From NCBI RefSeq assembly GCF_001442615.1, contig NZ_LMXN01000013.1:62001-126000 (forward strand): a DNA stretch of 64,000 nucleotides. Direction: 5' to 3'. Source of the stretch: Algoriphagus resistens (GTDB lineage Bacteria; Bacteroidota; Bacteroidia; Cytophagales; Cyclobacteriaceae). The position numbers were made by a program, and so were the translations under genes. How positions within the stretch are numbered: the first letter of the stretch is position 1; every line of letters starts with the position of its first letter. The notes beneath the pieces were generated by a model that saw only the letters and a list, made by a program, of their open reading frames with translations, did not search any database and was not told the origin of the DNA. Shown here piece after piece: positions 26,301 through 32,270 of the stretch.

Positions 26301-27185
26301 GAGAATGATGCTCTTTGAGCCTGAATCCAAGATCATTTCGATATCTTCGTCTGTAAGTACAGTATCACGCTCTAGCAATACTTCATTTCTATCGATGGAA
26401 ACTACTTCACCTGTATCTTCATCTACGAAATCTTCTACCCAAGTTCTTAGAACCCTTGCAGCAAGCTTACGCCCAGCCACTTTCTTCATTGCTGACTTCG
26501 TAGCATTGACTTCCTCTGATAGACCGAACAAATCGAGAATATCTTTATCGGAGCCATAGCCTATAGACCTTAGCAAGGTAGTGACCGGAAATTTCTTCTT
26601 ACGATCGATGTATGCATACATGACATTGTTGATATCAGTAGCAAATTCAATCCATGATCCTTTGAAAGGTATAATTCTGGCAGAGTAAAGTTTCGTACCG
26701 TTTGTGTGCTTGCTTTGGGCAAAGAACACTCCCGGAGAGCGGTGAAGCTGTGAAACGATAACCCTTTCTGCACCATTAATTACAAATGACCCTTTCTCGG
26801 TCATATACGGAAGATTACCTAAGAATACTTCTTGCTCAATCGTTTCGAAATCTTCATTATCCTCATCGTGGCAAAGTAATCTCAACTTTGCTTTCAACGG
26901 TACAGAGTAGGTCAAGCCGCGGTCAATGCACTCGCTCACAGAATATTTCGGTGGGTCTACTGCATAATCAATAAACTCAAGAGTGAAATTCTCTCTTGAA
27001 TCACTGATTGGGAAGTTTTCTGCGAATACTTTAAATAAACCGTCTGCCCGGCGCTTTTCTGCTGGCGTATCCAGTTGGAAAAAGTCTTTGAAAGACTGCA
27101 ACTGAATATCGAGAAAATCCGGATAGCTTTTGACCACCTTAATGGAGGAGAAACTTTTCCTTTCGGTTTGATTCTTGATAGCCAA
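23310..27185 (-). CDS. rpoB: DNA-directed RNA polymerase subunit beta, TTG start
   Basis: Beta forms the other half of the catalytic cleft. The 1,291-residue product has the rifampicin-region sequence [20 protein letters not shown] followed by [10 protein letters not shown], wild type at the usual resistance positions, and ends with the [20 protein letters not shown] segment. The start is a TTG at 27183-27185 (product [14 protein letters not shown]). An in-frame stop lies five codons upstream with no ATG between, and there is no Met in the next 50 residues, so a non-ATG start is hard to avoid. No Shine-Dalgarno sequence is visible. Confidence 0.98.
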   Translation of the reverse strand: [1291 protein letters not shown]

Positions 27186-27276
27186 GGTAGTGTATGTTTA
27201 TGGTGAAATATTAGTCTCGGAATAGTTCTATTTCCGATTAGAATAATGCAATTTTAAACCTGTGCATAAACAGGAA

Positions 27277-27303
27277 AAGACCTGACTATAATAGTCAGGT
27301 CTT
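27277..27303 (-). terminator. Hairpin (attenuator or weak terminator) between rplL and rpoB
   Basis: A perfect 12-pair stem (AAGACCTGACTA / TAGTCAGGTCTT) with a 3-base loop lies 39 bases past the rplL stop. The minus strand continues TTCC, so the T run is short (four T's in a row counting the stem end). Partial termination here would lower rpoBC relative to the ribosomal proteins, as known for the rplL-rpoB attenuator in other bacteria. No promoter consensus was found between it and rpoB. Confidence 0.7.
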
Positions 27304-27341
27304 AGGTGTGAACCCCAACCTAGCAGTTGCGGTTCAGCAAA

Positions 27342-27722
27342 TTATTTGATCTCTACTTCAGCACCAGCTTCTTCCAAAGACTTCTTCAAGCCTTCAGCTT
27401 CGTCTTTAGCTACGCCCTCTTTCAATGCTTTAGGAGCTCCGTCAACTAGTTCTTTTGCTTCTTTAAGACCAAGACCAGTCAATTCTTTTACAAGTTTCAC
27501 AACTGCCAGTTTTGATCCACCAGCGGCTTTCAAGATAACGTCAAAAGTAGACTTCTCTTCTTCGGCTGCAGCTTCTCCAGCACCAGCACCACCTGCTACA
27601 ACCACTGCACCTGCAGCAGCTGGCTCGATGCCATACTGATCCTTAAGGATATCTGTCAATTCTTTAACTTCTTTTACAGTCAAGTTTACCAACTGATCTG
27701 CAAGTTGCGTAAGATCTGCCAT
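27342..27722 (-). CDS. rplL: 50S ribosomal protein L7/L12
   Basis: L7/L12 forms the multimeric stalk that recruits translation GTPases. The 126-residue product has the N-terminal dimerisation helix pair (QLADQLVNLTVKEVKELTDI), a flexible Ala/Gly/Glu hinge around residues 38-56, and the C-terminal domain (KLAVVKLVKELTGLGLKEAK). It follows rplJ by 42 bases. Confidence 0.98.
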   Translation of the reverse strand: MADLTQLADQLVNLTVKEVKELTDILKDQYGIEPAAAGAVVVAGGAGAGEAAAEEEKSTFDVILKAAGGSKLAVVKLVKELTGLGLKEAKELVDGAPKALKEGVAKDEAEGLKKSLEEAGAEVEIK

Positions 27723-27764
27723 TGTATTTGAAATTTAATATTTGTTTGAATAATTTTTTTTAAC

Positions 27765-28307
27765 TTATTTTTCTTCTCTTTCAGCAAGTGTTTTAAGCAC
27801 ACCAGTAATATTGTTCTGGCCACTTTGCAATGCTGATAGAAGGTTCATTGCTGGAGATTGTAGCAAGCTGATTAGATCGCCTAGCAACTCCTGCTTTGAT
27901 TTCAACTTAGAAAGCATTTCTAGATTTTCTTCACCAATGAAAATATCTGCATCGATAGAAGCCCCTTTGAATGCTGGCTTTGTTGCTTTTTTACCTAATT
28001 TTTTCCTAAAATCCAGCAATACATTTGCTGGAAGATTACTTGTCTCTTTTGAGAAAATAATTCCCGAGAATCCTTTCAATGCTTTATCTGACAACTCAGT
28101 GTAGTCGGCATCTAAATTTTCCAGTGCTTTGCTGATCAAGGTGTTTTTGTACACTTGGTACTCTACTCCTTTTTCAAAACAAGCTCTTCTGAATGCGTTC
28201 ACCTGGGCTACAGAAAAACCTGAAGCATCGGTGATATAGAAGAAAGGGTTTTCTTTAAATTTCTCAGTAAGACCGTCGATTATTACTTTCTTTTCGTCTC
28301 TAGTCAT
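27765..28307 (-). CDS. rplJ: 50S ribosomal protein L10
   Basis: L10 anchors L7/L12 dimers to 23S rRNA. The 180-residue product starts MTRDEKKVIIDGLTEKFKEN and ends with the helical stalk-binding tail (NLLSALQSGQNNITGVLKTL). It begins 2 bases after rplA ends. In other bacteria L10-L12 represses its own mRNA; no leader site is evident in the 2-base gap. Confidence 0.97.
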   Translation of the reverse strand: MTRDEKKVIIDGLTEKFKENPFFYITDASGFSVAQVNAFRRACFEKGVEYQVYKNTLISKALENLDADYTELSDKALKGFSGIIFSKETSNLPANVLLDFRKKLGKKATKPAFKGASIDADIFIGEENLEMLSKLKSKQELLGDLISLLQSPAMNLLSALQSGQNNITGVLKTLAEREEK

Positions 28308-28309
28308 GA

Positions 28310-29008
28310 TTAAATTCCTTGAATGCTACCCTTGTCCACTGCAATCCCAGGAGACATTGTACTGGATAAATGAATACTCTTGAAATATGTCCCCTTAGAT
28401 GAAGAAGGCTTCAGTTTAGAAATAGTAAGGATAAGTTCTTTCACATTCTCTTCGATCTGCGCTGCAGTGAAGGATGCCTTACCGATACCTGCGTGAATAA
28501 TTCCAAATTTATCAACTTTGAAATCGATTTTACCCGCTTTTACTTCTCTTACTGCCTTAGCTACATCCAGAGTAACAGTTCCTGATTTAGGATTTGGCAT
28601 AAGACCTCTTGGTCCTAATACTCTACCCAATCTACCTACTTTCGCCATTACGTTAGGCATAGTGATGATGACATCAATGTCAGTCCATCCGCCTTCGATT
28701 TTAGCTATATAGTCGTCCAAGCCTGCGTAATCTGCACCTGCTTCGGTTGCTTCTGCTACTTTGTCAGGAGTACAAAGGACCAATACTTTGATGTCTTTGC
28801 CTGTACCATGAGGAAGCGCAACAACGCCTCTTACCATTTGATCAGCTTTACGTGGATCTACACCCAGACGGATGTCAAGATCTACAGAAGCGTCAAACTT
28901 CGTCATAGTAATATCCTTCACGATAGTAGAAGCTGCCTCCAGGGAGTACACTTGGCTTGGGTCGTACTTAGAAAGAGCTTCTTTTTGCTTTTTTGTTAAC
29001 TTAGCCAT
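28310..29008 (-). CDS. rplA: 50S ribosomal protein L1
   Basis: L1 forms the mobile stalk that moves deacylated tRNA out of the E site. The 232-residue product contains MPNVMAKVGRLGRVLGPRGL followed by MPNPKSGTV, the L1 signature. Order rplK-rplA-rplJ-rplL is standard. Confidence 0.98.
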   Translation of the reverse strand: MAKLTKKQKEALSKYDPSQVYSLEAASTIVKDITMTKFDASVDLDIRLGVDPRKADQMVRGVVALPHGTGKDIKVLVLCTPDKVAEATEAGADYAGLDDYIAKIEGGWTDIDVIITMPNVMAKVGRLGRVLGPRGLMPNPKSGTVTLDVAKAVREVKAGKIDFKVDKFGIIHAGIGKASFTAAQIEENVKELILTISKLKPSSSKGTYFKSIHLSSTMSPGIAVDKGSIQGI

Positions 29009-29018
29009 TGTTTTTTAT

Positions 29019-29462
29019 TTATACTTCCCAAGGGGCTTTACCAGATACTGTGATTCCCATGCTTCGCGCTGTACCGGCCACCATTTTCATAGCAGACTCA
29101 ACTTTGAAAGCATTAAGGTCAGGCATTTTAACCTCCGCTATCTCCTTAACCTGATCCCAGGTCACTGATCCTACCTTCTTACGGTTTGGCTCAGCAGATC
29201 CGCTTTTCACTTTCGCAGCCTCTAGCAACATATTTGCCGCTGGAGGAGTTTTTACTACGAAGTCAAAAGACTTGTCTGAGTAGATCGTAATCAATACAGG
29301 AAGCACCTGACCCATTTTATCCTGGGTTCGTGCATTGTACTGCTTACAAAACTCCATTATGTTCAGACCCTTGGAACCAAGAGCTGGACCTACTGGAGGC
29401 GACGGGTTTGCCTGGCCACCTTTCACTTGTAGTTTTAAATAACCAGTGATTTCCTTAGCCAT
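29019..29462 (-). CDS. rplK: 50S ribosomal protein L11
   Basis: L11 is part of the GTPase-associated centre and is needed for RelA activation in many bacteria. The 147-residue product contains QANPSPPVGPALGSKGLNIM and the C-terminal rRNA-binding signature (GTARSMGITVSG). The proline loop looks wild type. It follows nusG by 3 bases. Confidence 0.98.
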   Translation of the reverse strand: MAKEITGYLKLQVKGGQANPSPPVGPALGSKGLNIMEFCKQYNARTQDKMGQVLPVLITIYSDKSFDFVVKTPPAANMLLEAAKVKSGSAEPNRKKVGSVTWDQVKEIAEVKMPDLNAFKVESAMKMVAGTARSMGITVSGKAPWEV

Positions 29463-29465
29463 TGC

Positions 29466-30023
29466 TTAGTCTTGTTTTTCTACTTGTATAAAGTTTAATT
29501 CGACAGGAGTATTTCGGCCGAAGATCTTAACCATAACATTAAGCTTTTTCTTCTCCTCAAATATCTCCTCTATTGTTCCGGTAAATCCACTGAAAGGACC
29601 GTCCATTACTTTGACAGTCTCTCCGACTATAAATGGTGTATCAAGTTTCTCTGCGAACTCATCAATCTCTTCAACCTTACCTAAGATACGGTTGATTTCT
29701 GACTGACGAAGTGGCTCAGGGGTTTTGGAAGCCCCGCCTGAGTTAGATCCTAAGAAACCGATTACTCCCGGAATACTTGTAATTACGTGATTGGCTTCAC
29801 CATTGGAGAGATCCGCGTTGACTAAAACGTAACCAGGAAAGAAGTTTCTCTCTCTAACACGTTTTTTACCGTTGCGCATCTCATATACTTTCTCGGAGGG
29901 TATTAAGACTTCAGGAATAAAATCGCCAATATCCTGTCTGGTAATCTCATTATCCAGATAGGTTTTAGTTTTTTTCTCCTGTCCCGCTACTACTCTGAGT
30001 ACGTACCATTTATGTTCAGCCAT
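29466..30023 (-). CDS. nusG: Transcription termination/antitermination factor NusG
   Basis: NusG binds the beta' clamp helices to stimulate elongation and, through its KOW domain, contacts Rho or S10. The 185-residue product has the NGN domain (HKWYVLRVVAGQEKKTKTYL, and FFPGYVLVNADL) and a C-terminal KOW domain (VGETVKVMDGPFSGFTGTIE). It lies between secE and rplK, the usual place. Confidence 0.98.
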   Translation of the reverse strand: MAEHKWYVLRVVAGQEKKTKTYLDNEITRQDIGDFIPEVLIPSEKVYEMRNGKKRVRERNFFPGYVLVNADLSNGEANHVITSIPGVIGFLGSNSGGASKTPEPLRQSEINRILGKVEEIDEFAEKLDTPFIVGETVKVMDGPFSGFTGTIEEIFEEKKKLNVMVKIFGRNTPVELNFIQVEKQD

Positions 30024-30041
30024 TCTGTAATGTCAATTCAA

Positions 30042-30230
30042 TTAGAATAAATCATAAAACCATGTCATGATGTTCTCGAATCCAAGATCTACAACACCTA
30101 TAAATAAGGCAAAGATCAGAGAGGCGACCAACACCAATACTGCACTATTTTGAAGAAATGAATACTTCGGCCATGTGACCTTATTCTTCATTTCATCATA
30201 TGACTCCAGGACAAAGTTTTTTAGATTCAT
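30042..30230 (-). CDS. secE: Preprotein translocase subunit SecE
   Basis: SecE clamps SecY in the inner-membrane translocon. The 62-residue product is the minimal one-membrane-helix form: an amphipathic start (NFVLESYDEMKNKVTWPKYS) followed by a single hydrophobic segment (LVLVASLIFALFIGVVDL). It follows tRNA-Trp by 16 bases and precedes nusG by 18. Confidence 0.96.
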   Translation of the reverse strand: MNLKNFVLESYDEMKNKVTWPKYSFLQNSAVLVLVASLIFALFIGVVDLGFENIMTWFYDLF

Positions 30231-30246
30231 AGTGTACTTAACTTAC

Positions 30247-30320
30247 TGGCACGGGCAGAGAGATTCGAACTCCCATCAACGGTTTTGGAGACCGCTATTC
30301 TGCCGTTGAACTATGCCCGT
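30247..30320 (-). tRNA. tRNA-Trp (CCA)
   Basis: The minus strand folds into a 7-pair acceptor stem (ACGGGCA/TGCCCGT), discriminator G, an encoded 3' CCA, a 5-pair anticodon stem with loop CTCCAAA (anticodon CCA) and a GGGAG-TTCGAAT-CTCTC T-arm. It lies directly upstream of secE as in most Bacteroidota and is probably processed from the secE-nusG transcript. Confidence 0.97.
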
Positions 30321-30348
30321 GTAAATGAACGTCCCGCTAATGGGAACG

Positions 30349-30380
30349 CAAAATTAGGTATTGATTACTAAAGAAACAAA
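30349..30380 (-). promoter_or_regulatory. Promoter for tRNA-Trp-secE-nusG and downstream genes
   Basis: On the minus strand TTTG (30380-30377), a 20-base spacer, and TAATTTTG (30356-30349) match the TTTG/TAnnTTTG consensus with one extra base in the spacer. The -33 element touches the base of the tuf terminator stem, so the end of one unit and the start of the next share bases. Confidence 0.7.
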
Positions 30381-30410
30381 TGCGATCCCAAAATAATTTG
30401 AGATCGCATT
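30379..30410 (-). terminator. Terminator after tuf
   Basis: A perfect 9-pair stem AATGCGATC / GATCGCATT (30402-30410 with 30379-30387) with a 14-base loop lies 29 bases past the tuf stop. The minus strand then reads TGTTTC, a poor T run, so termination may be incomplete. Confidence 0.65.
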
Positions 30411-30438
30411 GTATAATTAGTCAATCTATGATTGATGA

Positions 30439-31626
30439 TTAGTCAAGAATTTCAGTAACCTGACCAGCTCCTACTGTTCTACCACCCTCACGGATCGCAA
30501 AACGAAGACCTTTCTCAAGAGCAACTGCGTTAAGCAAAGTTACTTCGATAGTCACGTTATCACCTGGCATTACCATCTCAACGTTTTCCGGAAGTTTGAT
30601 CTCGCCGGTTACGTCTGTAGTTCTAAGGTAGAACTGAGGACGGTATTTGTTGAAGAATGGTGTGTGACGTCCACCTTCTTCTTTTGAAAGAACGTAAACT
30701 TCTGCGTTGAAGTGAGAGTGAGGTTTCACAGATCCTGGCTTACAGATAATCATACCACGTTTGATTTGTGATTTTTCAATACCTCTTAGCAATAGACCTA
30801 CGTTATCACCTGCTTCACCTCTGTCAAGGATCTTACGGAACATCTCAACACCAGTTACTGTAGACTTAAGGCCTTCAGCACCCATACCGATAATGTCAAC
30901 CGCTTCACCTGAGTTTACAACACCTCTTTCGATTCTACCAGTAGCCACAGTACCACGACCAGTGATCGAGAATACATCTTCAACAGGCATCAAGAAATCT
31001 TTATCAATTGCTCTTTCAGGAAGAGGGATATAAGAATCAACAGCGTCCATCAATTCCATTACAGTGTTAACCCATTTTTCTTCACCGTTTAATGCACCAA
31101 GTGCAGAACCAGCGATTACCGGAATATTGTCACCGTCGAATTCGTAGAAAGAAAGTAGTTCTCTGATTTCCATTTCCACAAGCTCAAGAAGCTCAGGATC
31201 ATCCACCATATCTACTTTATTCATAAATACTACTAGCTGAGGTACACCTACCTGGCGAGCCAAAAGGATATGCTCTCTAGTCTGAGGCATAGGTCCATCA
31301 GTAGCTGCTACTACTAGAATAGCGCCGTCCATTTGGGCAGCACCCGTTACCATGTTTTTTACGTAGTCAGCGTGACCTGGACAATCTACGTGAGCATAGT
31401 GTCTTTTTTCAGTTTGATATTCTACGTGAGAGGTGTTAATGGTGATACCTCTTTCTTTTTCTTCCGGTGCGTTATCGATAGAAGAAAAGTCTCTTAATTC
31501 AGATAGACCCTTACTAGCCAGTACGGTAGTGATGGCAGCAGTCAAAGTGGTCTTTCCATGATCTACGTGACCAATCGTACCGATATTAACGTGCGGCTTG
31601 GAACGGTCGAATTGTGCTTTTGCCAT
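30439..31626 (-). CDS. tuf: Elongation factor Tu
   Basis: EF-Tu delivers aminoacyl-tRNA to the ribosome. The 395-residue product has GHVDHGKT at 19-26, DCPGHADYVKNM, NKVDM and the conserved AATDGPMPQTREHILLARQV stretch; domains II and III are intact, ending GAGQVTEILD. Only one tuf is in this window. It is 63 bases after tRNA-Thr and is probably cotranscribed with the tRNAs from the promoter at 32176-32206. Confidence 0.99.
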   Translation of the reverse strand: MAKAQFDRSKPHVNIGTIGHVDHGKTTLTAAITTVLASKGLSELRDFSSIDNAPEEKERGITINTSHVEYQTEKRHYAHVDCPGHADYVKNMVTGAAQMDGAILVVAATDGPMPQTREHILLARQVGVPQLVVFMNKVDMVDDPELLELVEMEIRELLSFYEFDGDNIPVIAGSALGALNGEEKWVNTVMELMDAVDSYIPLPERAIDKDFLMPVEDVFSITGRGTVATGRIERGVVNSGEAVDIIGMGAEGLKSTVTGVEMFRKILDRGEAGDNVGLLLRGIEKSQIKRGMIICKPGSVKPHSHFNAEVYVLSKEEGGRHTPFFNKYRPQFYLRTTDVTGEIKLPENVEMVMPGDNVTIEVTLLNAVALEKGLRFAIREGGRTVGAGQVTEILD

Positions 31627-31689
31627 GCGTGAAAATCCTCAGTTTAAGTTTAAAGATATATTTAATTTTTTCTAATGTAAGCCGAAATG

Positions 31690-31761
31690 AGCCAACGAGG
31701 GGATTTGAACCCCTGACCCCTTCCTTACCAAGGAAGTACTCTACCCCTGAGCTACGTCGGC
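31690..31761 (-). tRNA. tRNA-Thr (GGT)
   Basis: The minus strand shows acceptor stem GCCGACG/CGTTGGC (one G-T pair), D-arm GCTCAGGGGTAGAGT, anticodon stem CTTCC/GGAAG with loop TTGGTAA (anticodon GGT) and T-arm AGGGG-TTCAAAT-CCCCT. The discriminator is T and CCA is not encoded. It is the last of three tRNAs ahead of tuf. Confidence 0.96.
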
Positions 31762-31806
31762 TTAGACTCTTATGCTTCCCTAAGGAAATCCTTAGGGAAA
31801 ACAAAG

Positions 31807-31879
31807 AGCGGGAGACGAGGCTCGAACCCGCGACCTGCAGCTTGGAAGGCTGCCGCTCTACCAACTGAGCTACTCCCGC
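31807..31879 (-). tRNA. tRNA-Gly (TCC)
   Basis: The minus strand shows acceptor stem GCGGGAG/CTCCCGC, D-arm GCTCAGTTGGTAGAGC, anticodon stem GCAGC/GCTGC with loop CTTCCAA (anticodon TCC) and T-arm GCGGG-TTCGAGC-CTCGT. CCA is not encoded. A 13-base piece of its D-arm/anticodon-stem region recurs in the spacer just upstream (31907-31919). Confidence 0.96.
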
Positions 31880-32038
31880 TTGTAATCTTTCGAGATGAAA
31901 CCATCTCTGCCGCTCTACCTCTACGTATACCGCCTTGCGGTAATACCTTGGAGAGCTACTTCCATAGTAACCTGGTCTTATCCAGATTATTTTTCGCCCA
32001 GCAAAATTAGAAAAAAATTTTGCATTCTGGCAATGGTG
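31880..32038 (-). other. Structured spacer between tRNA-Tyr and tRNA-Gly with a tRNA-Gly fragment
   Basis: This 159-base spacer holds no gene. The 13 bases at 31907-31919 are identical to 31850-31862 inside tRNA-Gly (minus strand GGTAGAGCGGCAG). Two perfect 6-pair hairpins flank it: GAGATG/CATCTC (31892-31907) and TACCGC/GCGGTA (31928-31942). It may be a decayed tRNA copy or a processing region of the tRNA precursor. Confidence 0.6.
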
Positions 32039-32121
32039 TGGGGGAAACAGGATTCGAACCTGTGAAGACTTAAGTCAACGGATTTACAGTCCGTCCCAGT
32101 TGGCCGCTTTGGTATTCCCCC
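32039..32121 (-). tRNA. tRNA-Tyr (GTA)
   Basis: The minus strand shows acceptor stem GGGGGAA/TTCCCCC with discriminator A, an anticodon stem ACGGA/TCCGT with loop CTGTAAA (anticodon GTA), a long variable arm (TGACTTAAGTCTT region) as expected for a class II tRNA, and a T-arm ACAGG-TTCGAAT-CCTGT. CCA is not encoded. It is the first gene after the promoter at 32176-32206. Confidence 0.96.
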
Positions 32122-32175
32122 GATTTGTGCTACATTTCCAGCCTTCGTCTCAGGCTTTTCTATCGTAACGGATGG

Positions 32176-32206
32176 CAAAATTATAGGCTTTTATTAAAGA
32201 TTCAAA
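32176..32206 (-). promoter_or_regulatory. Promoter of the tRNA-Tyr-Gly-Thr-tuf unit
   Basis: On the minus strand TTTG (32206-32203), exactly 19 bases, and TAATTTTG (32183-32176) match the Bacteroidota consensus. The start site should be about 48 bases before tRNA-Tyr. It is the head of the whole minus-strand locus. Confidence 0.82.
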
Positions 32207-32270
32207 ACATGCATTTCAAATTTGATGGGATTTTGTTGTTTTTATTTCCAAACAATTATAAATCAATGCC

